Part shown: piece by piece, positions 8,820 through 18,310 of the stretch
Layout: each line of letters opens with the position of its first letter
Position numbering within the stretch: the first letter of the stretch is position 1
NCBI RefSeq assembly: GCF_019973375.1
Contig: NZ_BPTV01000002.1
Location: 605,228-669,227, forward strand
Origin: Prevotella lacticifex
Lineage (GTDB): Bacteria > Bacteroidota > Bacteroidia > Bacteroidales > Bacteroidaceae
DNA length: 64,000 nt
Direction of reading: 5' to 3'
The notes under the pieces: model-generated
The model's database searches: none
The model's input: the letters and a program-made list of their open reading frames with translations, nothing else
Told to the model about the DNA's origin: nothing
Program-made: the position numbers and the translations under genes

Positions 8820-10133
8820 GGTTCATCCGACAAATCGTGTGATAAAGTGTGGATGATGTAAAGAAAATAGCTGGAAATCCATTACCTTTGTAAGTGATTA
8901 AAAAAAACAAGACAAATGGACACCAGCTATATCTATTATGCATACGGAATCAGGGACTTCGAATGCACTAAGACTGAGTACAAAGGTAATACTATTATTC
9001 ATCATATCCAAAAAAGAGATGTAAAAACTCGATGTGAATGTTGCCATAGTCACGTTGTCGTACGCAACGGGTTCAAGATTCGTAAAATCCGCAGTGTCAA
9101 CATTGGTACCAAGCAATCAATCTTACATGTAAAGGTGCGTCGTCTAAAGTGTAAGACATGTGGTGCTGATGTCTATGAGGATCTTCATTTCGTTACCGGC
9201 AAGCAGCGCTATACACATCGTTTGGCAAGGCTCGTGATAGAACTGCTTCATAGAATGACGATAAAAGATGTAGCCCACTATCTCGGTCTGAGTTGGGATA
9301 CGGTGAAGGATATCCACAAGAACTATCTCAATCATAAGTTTTCTCATATAGATATCAAGGATGTCAAGCACATTGGTATTGATGAGTTCGCTTTGAGGAA
9401 GGGACACGTCTATCTGACTATTGTGGTCGACATGTTGAGTGGTGCCATTATACATGTCGGAGATGGCAAAGGAATCGATTCTTTGAAGAAGTTCTGGCCC
9501 AAATTGAAGAGAAGCGGCGCGAAGATAGAGTCCGTGTCTTCAGACATGTCCGCTGCGTTCATCTCTGCGATTAAGAAAAACCTACCTGATGCCATTCACG
9601 TTTTCGATCACTTCCATGTGCAGAAACTGGCAGGCGAAGCCTTGGACAAAGTCAGAAGAGAGGTCTATAATCAAGAGAAGGACTTAGAAAAAAGAAAAGT
9701 CATAAAGGGAACGCGCTGGCTGTTGTTGCGCCATGATAAGGATATTTTTACAGAGGATGAAAAGAAGAGATTGGATAACGTAATCAAGATGAACGAACCT
9801 CTGAGCAAAGCCTACATTCTCAATGAATACTTGCAAGAAGTATGGAAGCAGGACTCATATAAAGAAGGAGAAGCTGTGCTGGATGACTGGATAAAACAGG
9901 CTCGGGAATCAAAAGTTCCCACCCTTGAAAAGCTGGGTAATTCCATCGCCGCTTACAGAACTGGAATCCTGGCTTATTACAAATGTAGGACAAGCAATGC
10001 AAAAGTAGAAGGGATCAACAATAAAATAAAAGTCTTGAAGAGAAACGCCTATGGCTACCGGGACATTGACTATTTTAAGTTAAGACTTTTCAATTTGCAT
10101 AATGACAAAATCACACGATTTGTCGGATGAACC
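8820..10133 (+). mobile_element. ISL3-family insertion sequence, intact copy (1314 bp)
   Basis: The ends are perfect 23-bp inverted repeats beginning GGTTCATCCGACAAATC (8820-8842 and 10111-10133). The 8-bp target duplication CTAATTAC flanks the element (8812-8819 and 10134-10141), as expected for ISL3. One complete transposase gene lies inside. The element landed in one copy of a ~40-bp direct repeat whose second copy is at 10187-10225. A second, interrupted copy of the same IS lies at 31264-35905. Confidence 0.95.
8916..10130 (+). CDS. ISL3-family transposase
   Basis: A 404-residue transposase with the N-terminal zinc ribbon (CECC ... CKTC, residues ~37-90), a helix-turn-helix (IKDVAHYLGLSWDTVKDIH) and the DDE domain (HIGIDEFALRKGH; SSDMSAAF; KVEGINNKIK). 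A -7-like TACCTTTG (8883-8890) lies inside the IS upstream of the ATG. The stop codon falls inside the right inverted repeat. It appears fully intact. Confidence 0.95.
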   Translation: MDTSYIYYAYGIRDFECTKTEYKGNTIIHHIQKRDVKTRCECCHSHVVVRNGFKIRKIRSVNIGTKQSILHVKVRRLKCKTCGADVYEDLHFVTGKQRYTHRLARLVIELLHRMTIKDVAHYLGLSWDTVKDIHKNYLNHKFSHIDIKDVKHIGIDEFALRKGHVYLTIVVDMLSGAIIHVGDGKGIDSLKKFWPKLKRSGAKIESVSSDMSAAFISAIKKNLPDAIHVFDHFHVQKLAGEALDKVRREVYNQEKDLEKRKVIKGTRWLLLRHDKDIFTEDEKKRLDNVIKMNEPLSKAYILNEYLQEVWKQDSYKEGEAVLDDWIKQARESKVPTLEKLGNSIAAYRTGILAYYKCRTSNAKVEGINNKIKVLKRNAYGYRDIDYFKLRLFNLHNDKITRFVG

Positions 10134-10965
10134 CTAATTACGTCAATGGCATACACGTGGCTCGCTGCGTTCAAATTTCATCAAAAGGGCCGTTGGCGCC
10201 TAATTTCGTCAATGGCATACACGTGAATGAATTATTTTAGTAAGTCCGCGCAATGTAAATAGGTGCATGCAACACACTGATAATTAACATGTTGCTGCAT
10301 TCATTCAAGTAGGGGTGGGGGTGTCCCCATCCTACTGTCACACTCCGCCAACGAAAAGCCCCGAGGGGGCTTAATTCTCAATAACCCCAGGCTAAGTGAG
10401 CGCAGTGACCGCAGCCTGGGGTGAAACGCGGCCGCAAGATATCCACGACCAGTCTCGAAGAGGTTGAATAGCGGTACGCGCATAATTATCACTCCATCAG
10501 AACTTTGCGCCCTGAGTGCTATTGTGCGTCTTCGAGGCACTGAGTACTTATACCCCGCATTCGTGTTCCCCGGACTGCGCTCGTTATCACTCGCTTAGTC
10601 CGGGGTTATTGACGATTCAGCCCCGCTGGGGCTGGTAGCGGATAGTTTGGGAATTTATATATAATGTGGCCGTCGGCATTCAACGGGTAAATAAATTTAT
10701 TCTGTCGTCAGACCGAATATTTTCATCAGGCTTTCGGCAAACTAATGGCCACATTATTATTTGTTCGCTGGTTGCGGGTCTGGGTTAAGAACCGTCATAA
10801 GAATAAGAAATTCGGTCTGACAACCGAGCGGACGGCCACGAGGGCCACCCCTGCAACCGCACAGTGCAGCACAAGGGCGGCAAGGCGTCACGCAAATCCA
10901 CCGTGGGTGGATATGCGCAACTAATTAGCTGTCAACATATTGTCGGCATGATCATTTCATCATAA
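10134..10965. repeat. Gene-free interval with dispersed palindromic repeats
   Basis: No credible coding region. It holds the second copy of a ~40-bp direct repeat (10187-10225); GC-rich hairpins (CCCCAGGCT...AGCCTGGGG near 10384-10422; CCCCGGACT...AGTCCGGGG near 10569-10606; AGCCCC-gct-GGGGCT at 10619-10633); a ~118-bp segment (10516-10633) that recurs at 46966-47084; and a block near 10810-10865 containing ATTCGGTCTGAC and GGACGGCC that recurs near 46320 and 52230. Confidence 0.7.
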
Positions 10966-11850
10966 CTACTTCTTTATCTCGCTTGTAAACTCCTCAGGCA
11001 ACTTAGGCATCGCGCCGTTCTGCGTACAGACATAGGCACTTACCTTCACGGCGAGCTCGTGGGCCTTCTTCACCGACATGCCGCTGAGGATTGCCGCCGT
11101 GAAAGCACCCGTGAAGCTGTCGCCGGCGCCGACGGTATCGGCAACATTGACCTTCGGGGTCTCCTGGAACGACAGGTCACCGTGGGTGAACACGTAACTG
11201 CCGTTGGTGCCGCAGGTGAGGACAAGCATCTTCAAGTTGTACTTGCCGAGGATAAGCCAGCACTTATTCTCGATGTCGAGACCGGGATACCCAAACATAC
11301 GGCCGATGGTGACAAGCTCTTCGTCGTTGATTTTCAGGACATCGCAGCGTTTCAGACTCTCTTTGATGATATCCTTGGTATAGAAATTCTGTCTGAGGTT
11401 GATGTCAAAGATTTTCAGACAGTCGTCGGGTGTGGCATCGAGGAAACGGTAGATGGTGTTCCGCGACACCTCATTGCGCTGGGCCAGCGATCCGAAGCAT
11501 ACCGCACGGCACTCCTGAGCCACCATCTCCACATCGGTGGTGAAAGGGATATTATCCCAGGCCACACCCTGCTTTATGTCGTAAGTGGGTATTCCCTCCT
11601 CGTCGAGTTCGACAGCCACGGTACCCGTCGGGTAGTCGACACGCGGCATGATATATTCCAGACCTTTCTTGTCAAATTCTTTCAACGTCTCGTCACCGAG
11701 GGCATCGAGGCCTACCGCGCTCACAGCCACGGCATCGAAGCCGAATTGTGCCGCATGGAACGCGAAATTTGCCGGTGCTCCACCGAGTTTTCTGCCCTCC
11801 GGCAGACAGTCCCAAAGAGCCTCGCCGAGGCCTACAATCATTCTATTCAT
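10966..11850 (-). CDS. PfkB-family carbohydrate kinase, probable fructokinase
   Basis: A cytoplasmic sugar kinase of 294 residues. The N-terminal PfkB signature is GGAPANFAFHAAQFG (residues 23-37). The C-terminal signature DTVGAGDSFTGAF contains the catalytic base Asp244. It lies 87 nt downstream of the MFS transporter at the end of a fructan locus, so phosphorylation of imported fructose is the likely role. This is a context-based inference; PfkB kinases vary in sugar specificity. Confidence 0.85.
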   Translation of the reverse strand: MNRMIVGLGEALWDCLPEGRKLGGAPANFAFHAAQFGFDAVAVSAVGLDALGDETLKEFDKKGLEYIMPRVDYPTGTVAVELDEEGIPTYDIKQGVAWDNIPFTTDVEMVAQECRAVCFGSLAQRNEVSRNTIYRFLDATPDDCLKIFDINLRQNFYTKDIIKESLKRCDVLKINDEELVTIGRMFGYPGLDIENKCWLILGKYNLKMLVLTCGTNGSYVFTHGDLSFQETPKVNVADTVGAGDSFTGAFTAAILSGMSVKKAHELAVKVSAYVCTQNGAMPKLPEEFTSEIKK

Positions 11851-11937
11851 AAGTTTATCGAGTTTAGTTATTGTTATTCTTTTTTATTTTTCCACCGACA
11901 CCCGCAGGGCGGTGGTGCGCCGTTCGTCTACGGGTTG

Positions 11938-13116
11938 TCAGTCGCTGATACGACGGATGTATGTTGCGAGGTAGACCACGCCGACAGCCATGACGACGGC
12001 GGCAGCGGCTACGGTTCCGCTCCAGTCGGTGGCAAAGCCCATAACGAGTGGGAAAAGGGTGCCGCCGAAGAGACCCATAATCATCAGTCCGCTAACCTCA
12101 TTCTGCTTCGTGGGAACACTCTTCAGTGCTTGAGCGAAGATCAGCGAGAAAACGTTGCTGTTGCCGTAGCCTACGAGGGCGATACTGATATATAGTATCC
12201 ACTTGTCGTGACCGACGATGAGACCAAGCATCGACAGGGCCATCATTGTAACGGAGATGGCGAAGAACAGGCGGTTGTTGATTTTCCGCAGGATTATCGA
12301 GCCCGTCAGACAGCCTATCGTACGGAAGATGAAGTAGAGCGATGTGGCGAAGGCCGCGTCGTCGAGCGATATCGACAGCCGTTCCATGAGAATCTTCGGT
12401 GCCGTAGTATTCGTGCCTACATCGATGCCCACATGGCACATGATGCCGATGAAGCTCAGCAGCACTATCGGCGTGCCGAGGAGACGAAAGCAGGCGGCAA
12501 ACTGACTGCCCACGCCGGGCAGGTCGCTGTCGGGGTTCGCCTCGTCGATATGTGTGGCGAAGAGGAGCAGCGTAGCCAGGATGCCGATGGTCATATATAT
12601 GGGGAAGAGGACGCGCCAGCCCAATCCGAGGTCGGGGATAACGTGTGTCGATCCCCATGCGGCGATATACGGTGCCATGAACGACGCTATAGCCTTGATA
12701 AATTGTCCGAAGGTGAGTGTCGAGGCCAGATGGCCTCCGTGCATGACGGTGGAGACGAGCGGGTTCAGCGATGTCTGCATAAGGGCGTTGCTGATGCCGA
12801 GGAGTGAGAACGACAGGAGCATAACATAGAAATTCTCGCTGAAGATTGGCAGTGCCAGTGAGACGGCAGTGACGACGAGCGACAGCAGAACGGTGTTCTT
12901 GCGCCCAATCTTGTTCATCATTACGCCCGTAGGCACACTGAAGATGAGGAACCAGAAGAATACGAGTCCCGGCAGTGAGTTGGCCATCGAGTCGGACAGC
13001 CCCAAGTCGTGCTTGACATAGTTCGACGCAATGCCGACGAGGTCGACAAAGCCCATAGCGAAGAAGCAGAGCATCACCGATGACAGTGCCAGTTTGTTTA
13101 CTTTGTTATTTTCCAT
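11938..13116 (-). CDS. MFS sugar transporter (FucP-like)
   Basis: An inner-membrane permease of 392 residues with about 12 helices. It resembles the fucose/glucose-galactose permease group (KLALSSVMLCFFAMGFVDL; GRKNTVLL after TM2; ALMQTSLNPLVS). Members import monosaccharides by H+ symport. Its place between the HTCS regulator and the fructokinase suggests fructose as cargo. A -7-like TAACTTTG (13158-13165) lies 41 nt upstream without a clear -33 box, so it may have its own promoter. Confidence 0.85.
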   Translation of the reverse strand: MENNKVNKLALSSVMLCFFAMGFVDLVGIASNYVKHDLGLSDSMANSLPGLVFFWFLIFSVPTGVMMNKIGRKNTVLLSLVVTAVSLALPIFSENFYVMLLSFSLLGISNALMQTSLNPLVSTVMHGGHLASTLTFGQFIKAIASFMAPYIAAWGSTHVIPDLGLGWRVLFPIYMTIGILATLLLFATHIDEANPDSDLPGVGSQFAACFRLLGTPIVLLSFIGIMCHVGIDVGTNTTAPKILMERLSISLDDAAFATSLYFIFRTIGCLTGSIILRKINNRLFFAISVTMMALSMLGLIVGHDKWILYISIALVGYGNSNVFSLIFAQALKSVPTKQNEVSGLMIMGLFGGTLFPLVMGFATDWSGTVAAAAVVMAVGVVYLATYIRRISD

Positions 13117-13743
13117 TACTTTAGGTTTTACGTATCGTTTTAGAATTGATTCGCTGGCAAAGTTACGCTTTCCCCATTATTCTGTCTGTCATTTTCCGTT
13201 CATTGGGCATAATAATTATTTCATGAAACAAATTTGATATAATATGAACGATTTTTGATAGTTTCCGACAGTTACGACGGATGCGTGCAGCACATTAATT
13301 GTCAACGGATTGTCAACATGACTATGTCATTGTAATCACATTGACAATATGATTCCTTTGCAGGGCGCGGATAAGCAGGTAGCGGGACCAACGGGCGATG
13401 CGTTAATGATCCCTTTGCAGGGGCGGGTAGGCAGGGTTAGGGGCCGTCCCTGCAAAGGAATCATTAATGCACATCACAGCACAATGAATCTACAAAATCT
13501 GTATACGGATTGCCCAAAGGATCTGTGGAATCTGTGAGACCTATTCTCACGGAAATTTTAATTCGCACGGATTGAACAGATTACACGGATTTTTCGCAAT
13601 GATTCTCTTCTGCTTGATTTATCTGTGGAATCGCGAGAGAGAGGACAAACGTGTCGATCCGCGTGAGGATTAAATAGCACGCAGATACCGTAGATTTATT
13701 AGGTAGAGGGCCGGCGGTACAATGCGGCTTTACGTTTCTGCTG
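13117..13743. other. Gene-free interval with short repeats
   Basis: No gene seen. A ~30-bp sequence containing CCTTTGCAGGG is repeated directly at about 13350 and 13410, and again inverted at about 13450 (CCCTGCAAAGGAATCATTAATG). Further on there are AT-rich stretches of the 'ATCTGTGgAATC' kind common between Bacteroidales genes. The block resembles motifs near 10.3, 46.5 and 47.2 kb. Confidence 0.5.
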
Positions 13744-15945
13744 CTACTCCTTATCGGTGGCCTTGACATCGGTGGGATACTTCCCGAACTGTTTCTTGAA
13801 ACACGACGAGAAGTAGCCGGGGGTGGCGAACCCGACCTCGTAGGCCACCTGCGCCACGGTGAGGTCAGTGGTCTGGAGCAGTTTGTGGGCTCTCTGCAGA
13901 CGCACCTCGCGGAGGAGTTCCACCGGTGACAGTCCTGTGAGGGCTTTCACCTTCCGGTACAGCTGCACGCGGCTCATGCCCATGGCAGCGCCGAGGTCGT
14001 CCATCTTCAGATTGCTGTCGGCCATCCGGCTGTCGATGGCTTTCTTCAGTGATGTCATGAAATTGCGGTCGGGGGTGGAGAGCGTTGTCTCCTCCTCCTT
14101 TTCCCGTCCGTCGAAGAGATGCCGCAGTTTCTGCCTTGATATCAGGAGGTTGCTGATGCGCGCCAAGAGCAGCTCAGCGCTGAACGGTTTGGTCATATAG
14201 GCGTCGGCACCCGAGTCGAGTCCCTCCACCTGCTGATGCTCGGTGCTGCGCGCGGTGAGCAGGATGACGGGAATGTGACTCGTGATGTTGTCGTCTTTTA
14301 TCTTCCGGCAGAACTGCAGTCCGTCCATGACGGGCATCATCACGTCGGAGACGATAATATCGGGGACGCTCTCACGGGCCAGTCGCAGTCCACTCTCGCC
14401 GTCGGCGGCCTCTACAACATAGTATTTGTCGGCGAGGATGGTACGCAGATACTGCCGCATATCGTCGTTATCGTCGACGACGAGCACCGACGGCAGCATA
14501 TCGCTGTTCTCCGTCTTGAGCATCTCCACGCGTCCCTTGCGTATCGACGTTCGCGCCATCTCCTTCTCTTTCTCCGTTGCCGCCGAGCTGTCGTCGACGG
14601 TTGCGGCCACCTCGTTGCGGAAGGTGAGTACATCGTTGACGATCCGGCTCAGCTGGCTGACGTTGCGGGCGAGGATGTCGACGAGCCGGCGGTCGTCGTC
14701 GTGGAGCGTCGTCCGTGCGGCAAGTTCGTGGAGCGGTCCCTCGATGAGTGTCAGCGGCGTACGCAGCTGGTGACGCGCATTGGTGTAGAAGAGCGTCTGC
14801 TCCCGGTTCAGACTCCTTATCTTCCTTCCGGCGCGGCGCAGCTGCACCACGGCGCGCCAGATGAGCACGAGGGCTATGCAGAGCATGAGTATGGCCCCGA
14901 TAGCAACGACGAGCACCGTGCGCTGGGCGTGGTAGAGGCCGAAATAGTCGTCGAGTTTCTCCTGTAGTGTCATCAGGTCGTTGCTCTGCCGTTGCAGTTC
15001 GGCACTGCTCTGCATGAGTATCGGTGCGTTATCGGGTGTGACGATGACGCTGTGCATGATATTATTACGCTTGAAGGGCTCACCTTTGAGGACACGCAGG
15101 GCCAGGGCGATGATCTCGTCGCCGTGGGTAGGATAGATATACGTTCCGGCGAGGAGGCCTTTGTCGACGGCATCGATGCCCTCACCCTTCCCCGGCAGTC
15201 CGTCGATACCGAGGAATCGTATGCCGTCGGCGCAGTGGAGATCGGTGGCTGCTCGGCGTGCGCTGAAGGCTGCCAAGTCGCTGTGACAGAAGACAATATC
15301 GGGTGTGGGGTGGGTGGTGAGCCACTGGCGCATGGCTTTATATACCTCCTCTGTCGTCCAGTCGGTGTTGACGAACGAGTAGTCGATGTCGGTGTGACCG
15401 CTAATGACACTGCTGAAACCGCGGTGGCGGTCGATGGCCGGCGACGACGATGTGCCGCCGGTAATCTCCAAGACCCGTGGACGGTGGTCGTAGCTGCGCT
15501 CGCGGAGCAGAGAAAGGGTGTAGTTGCCCATGGCTCGTCCGGCCTCGATATTATCGCCGCCGATATAAGCGGTGTAGTCGGTGCCCGCGGCCTTGCGGTC
15601 GAAGAGTATGACGGGGATGCCGGCTCGCCGCGCTCGCTCGATGGCCGGCGACACCGTCGACTGCTCGTTTGGCGATATCACGAGGAGGTCGACTCCCGCC
15701 GCGACGAGACTGTCGATCTGGCGCACCTGGCGGCGAGAGTCGTTATTGGCCGATACGATGTCGACTTTCACCTCATGATTGGAGAGGTGCTGGGCCGTAA
15801 TCATCTCCTGGTTGGCCTTCTCGCGCCATTTCCCGCCAACGCACTGCGACACGCCGATGTGCCAGCGGTAGCTGTTGTCGGACGAGCAGCCCGCAAGGAG
15901 TATCGCGATGAGAGGAAGGATAATGAGTAGTCTTATCTTGTTCAT
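13744..15945 (-). CDS. Hybrid two-component regulator with sugar-binding sensor, lacking an evident kinase ATPase domain
   Basis: A 733-residue HTCS. Order: lipobox-like signal (LLAGC20); type I periplasmic sugar-binding domain ~28-320 (GVSQCVGGKWREKANQEM, LVISPNEQ, VILFDRK); one TM helix ~343-363; HisKA-like helix with His392 (RHQLRTPLTLIEGPL); receiver domain ~486-600 with phospho-acceptor Asp534; AraC HTH ~635-727. Between the HisKA helices and the receiver there are only ~40 residues, and no N, G1 or G2 boxes. A HATPase_c domain (~110 residues) is therefore missing. The sensor type matches the fructose-sensing HTCS of fructan loci (BT1754 of B. thetaiotaomicron), and it is flanked by GH32/SusCD and the MFS/kinase genes. 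Confidence 0.9.
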   Translation of the reverse strand: MNKIRLLIILPLIAILLAGCSSDNSYRWHIGVSQCVGGKWREKANQEMITAQHLSNHEVKVDIVSANNDSRRQVRQIDSLVAAGVDLLVISPNEQSTVSPAIERARRAGIPVILFDRKAAGTDYTAYIGGDNIEAGRAMGNYTLSLLRERSYDHRPRVLEITGGTSSSPAIDRHRGFSSVISGHTDIDYSFVNTDWTTEEVYKAMRQWLTTHPTPDIVFCHSDLAAFSARRAATDLHCADGIRFLGIDGLPGKGEGIDAVDKGLLAGTYIYPTHGDEIIALALRVLKGEPFKRNNIMHSVIVTPDNAPILMQSSAELQRQSNDLMTLQEKLDDYFGLYHAQRTVLVVAIGAILMLCIALVLIWRAVVQLRRAGRKIRSLNREQTLFYTNARHQLRTPLTLIEGPLHELAARTTLHDDDRRLVDILARNVSQLSRIVNDVLTFRNEVAATVDDSSAATEKEKEMARTSIRKGRVEMLKTENSDMLPSVLVVDDNDDMRQYLRTILADKYYVVEAADGESGLRLARESVPDIIVSDVMMPVMDGLQFCRKIKDDNITSHIPVILLTARSTEHQQVEGLDSGADAYMTKPFSAELLLARISNLLISRQKLRHLFDGREKEEETTLSTPDRNFMTSLKKAIDSRMADSNLKMDDLGAAMGMSRVQLYRKVKALTGLSPVELLREVRLQRAHKLLQTTDLTVAQVAYEVGFATPGYFSSCFKKQFGKYPTDVKATDKE

Positions 15946-16493
15946 GTAAGGTCGTGTTGTTAATATGATTGACAGTCGTGGTGCAAACTTACAACTTTTT
16001 TTCCAAATTATTTAGTTTTTAAGTCGAAAAATCGCTTGCCATTGTTGCTTTTTGGCGGAAAATGGTGCGACGGTTCCACTAATGTGACTGTGGAAGACAA
16101 CCAGGCTGTCAGCGATGCAGATCACACAGAGCGACGGCTCCACTAATGTGACTATGGAAGGGGTATAGATTCGAGAGTTCCACGGGTTCCCCGAGCTCGT
16201 CAATAATACGAATAATATTCACGTGTGAACGGAGGCTGGAAAATTGTATTCATGGGTCCTTCGAGGCAAGCGGAAGGCCACGAGAACTGTCCCTGCAAAG
16301 GAAGAGAGACGGAACATATATTTGATTTTTATTAAGAAACTGAAGAAGTTCGGAGTGGCCATGCGGAATAAAATATGGAGGCCCCGCAACAGCCGCTGCT
16401 GCCACGAGGCCTCCCGTTGATACAATATGACCTATTTAAGTATGGACCCTACTTTATTCCATAGATGACGGGAATCCCTCCTTTCGCTGTCAA
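15946..16493. other. Gene-free interval between HTCS and GH32 genes
   Basis: No coding region supported. A ~30-bp direct repeat (GCGACGG-y-TCCACTAATGTGAC) occurs at about 16066 and 16131, 65 bp apart, each able to fold (TTCCAC...GTGGAA). A GC-rich hairpin GGAGGCC...GGCCTCC (16377-16383/16408-16414) lies downstream of GH32 and may end its transcript. The 3' end of GH32 is duplicated here (see 16449-16537). Confidence 0.5.
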
Positions 16494-16537
16494 CTACTTT
16501 ATTTCATAGATGACGGCCTTTCCTCCTTTCACTGTCA
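16449..16537 (-). repeat. 45-bp tandem duplication of the GH32 gene 3' end
   Basis: Two adjacent copies, 16449-16492 and 16494-16537. The inner copy encodes the real C-terminus (KGGKAVIYEIK-stop). The outer copy, just after the stop, still reads KGGIPVIYGIK-stop in its own frame. Confidence 0.75.
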
Positions 16538-18278
16538 GCTTGTTGTAGGGCTCGGTTGGGAAGACGAGGTTTGTCATGGCCATCTTTCCGTCGGCGTCGA
16601 AGGCCTCAATGCTCGAGGCATCGACGAAGATGCGCAGGGCGTTGATGCGTCCGTGGGTAGGAGCGGTGGTGACACACGGGAAGGCATCGCTGAAGTCGAC
16701 CTTTCCGCTTGTGCGGCGGTCCATAGCGAACGCCTTGTTCTTGGAGCTGTATTTCATGGTGACCTTCTCGCCTTTGCCGTTGCTCAGGACGATGGTGGCC
16801 CCGTCGCGGAGTTTGCTGACGACAATCTCACATTTCGTCGACGGTGATGCCAGACGGCGGCCGCGGGCGGCGGTCATCTCCGGCGACGGCACCACGCTGA
16901 CATAGTCCTCGCCACCGTCGGTGAAGATGCCGAGGTCGCGGGGTATGGAGTTGGCCGAACGGTACTGCTGTGTGGGCACCTGTGTGGCATACTGCCAGTT
17001 GCTCATCCATGCTATCGCCACATGACGGCCGTCGGGGGCGTTGTCGAAGGTCACGGCGGCATAATGGTCCTTGCCGTAGTCCATCCATTTCGTTACTTCC
17101 GGATTGCTCTCGCAGGTGAACTTATGACCGTCGAAATTGCCGACGAAATACTGCGTTGCGCTTCCGCCGAAAGGACCGCCGGGGTTGATGTTGCAGACGA
17201 GCACCCACTTGCCGTTGCTCATCTTCATAAGGTCGGGACACTCCCACACGCCCTCGTGACAGCCGTAGCCCTCGCCGAAAGAGCTCTCGAAGGTCCATGT
17301 CTTGAGGTCGTCGGACGAGTAGATATTCATCTTCTGTCCGCACGACACGATGACGTAGTACTTCTTGAAGTCGGGAGCGTAGAAGAGATGCGGGTCGCGG
17401 AAGTCGGGGGCCTTCGCCGTGATGACGGGGTTGCCGGCGTACTTCGTGAATGTGGTGCCGTTGTCGGTGCTGTAGGCCATGCTCTGGGTCTGTCCCTCTC
17501 TTGCCGAGGTATAGTAGGCCACGACGGCCTCCTTGCCATATCCCGCCACACCGTCGTGGTCGACGATTGACGAACCGCTGAAGATTGTCCCCCAGGCGTC
17601 GGGCTCCACGGGGTCGCCTTCGAACGTCCAGTGTACGAGGTCGCGGCTTGTGGAGTGGCCCCACGACAGGTTGTCCCACAGCGATCCATAGGGATTGTGC
17701 TGATAGTAGAGATGCCACACCCCGTCCTTATAAAACATGCCGTTGGGGTCGTTCATCCATCCCCATGCCGGAGTATGGTGGTATGCAGGACGGTACTTCT
17801 CCTTGTTTGTGACATCGAAAGAGTCCGACTCCTTCATATATTTCCAGCACGTGAAACTCTCGATGTTTCCCGATGAACGCCGGTTGGCCGGGAAGATGAT
17901 GTCGAGCAACACCGGTTCCTTCGTGCCGAGGGCCTGCAGGTCGAGAGGCACTAGATAGTCGGGCTTACCGACGGCGAGTCTCACGCGCAGGCTTTTCAGA
18001 CAGTGGTTGCCGGCGATGACCCTTATCTCGGCAGCGTCCTCCTTCTCCTCTACGGGCAGGAGGAGGTAGCGGTGGGCCGATGCCACGGCTGTGATGGCGT
18101 GGTTGTCGCTGATGAACCGTGTGGCCTTGATGGCATCCTGAGCTGTAGCCACGCCGATATTCACCAGTAAGGCTATGACGATGGTGAGAGCCTTGCGGAG
18201 TCGCGGCGCGAGCGTGCGGCTGCGTTCCGTCTCTGCCATGTCACATACAGATGGAATGTTATTGAAGATTTTTTTCAT
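16494..18278 (-). CDS. Glycoside hydrolase family 32 (fructan hydrolase)
   Basis: A 594-residue secreted GH32 enzyme. The N-terminal signal (hydrophobic ~29-46, ATAQ cleavage) has no lipobox, so a periplasmic location is likely. Catalytic features of the five-bladed propeller are visible: nucleophile Asp177 in WMNDPNG, transition-state stabiliser Asp295 in FRDPH, and acid/base Glu346 in WECPD. The C-terminal beta-sandwich runs ~460-594. GH32 members hydrolyse inulin, levan or sucrose; linkage preference is not clear from sequence. The gene follows susD by 32 nt, in a fructan locus with a sugar-sensing HTCS, MFS and kinase. Confidence 0.93.
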   Translation of the reverse strand: MKKIFNNIPSVCDMAETERSRTLAPRLRKALTIVIALLVNIGVATAQDAIKATRFISDNHAITAVASAHRYLLLPVEEKEDAAEIRVIAGNHCLKSLRVRLAVGKPDYLVPLDLQALGTKEPVLLDIIFPANRRSSGNIESFTCWKYMKESDSFDVTNKEKYRPAYHHTPAWGWMNDPNGMFYKDGVWHLYYQHNPYGSLWDNLSWGHSTSRDLVHWTFEGDPVEPDAWGTIFSGSSIVDHDGVAGYGKEAVVAYYTSAREGQTQSMAYSTDNGTTFTKYAGNPVITAKAPDFRDPHLFYAPDFKKYYVIVSCGQKMNIYSSDDLKTWTFESSFGEGYGCHEGVWECPDLMKMSNGKWVLVCNINPGGPFGGSATQYFVGNFDGHKFTCESNPEVTKWMDYGKDHYAAVTFDNAPDGRHVAIAWMSNWQYATQVPTQQYRSANSIPRDLGIFTDGGEDYVSVVPSPEMTAARGRRLASPSTKCEIVVSKLRDGATIVLSNGKGEKVTMKYSSKNKAFAMDRRTSGKVDFSDAFPCVTTAPTHGRINALRIFVDASSIEAFDADGKMAMTNLVFPTEPYNKLTVKGGKAVIYEIK

Positions 18279-18310
18279 CGTTGGTTCGTTGTTATTGAAG
18301 TTTCCGTTGA

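Noticed and set aside
11059-12195. 378-aa open frame opposite the fructokinase and MFS genes
   Set aside because: It spans two genes on the other strand and their intergenic gap; a shadow.
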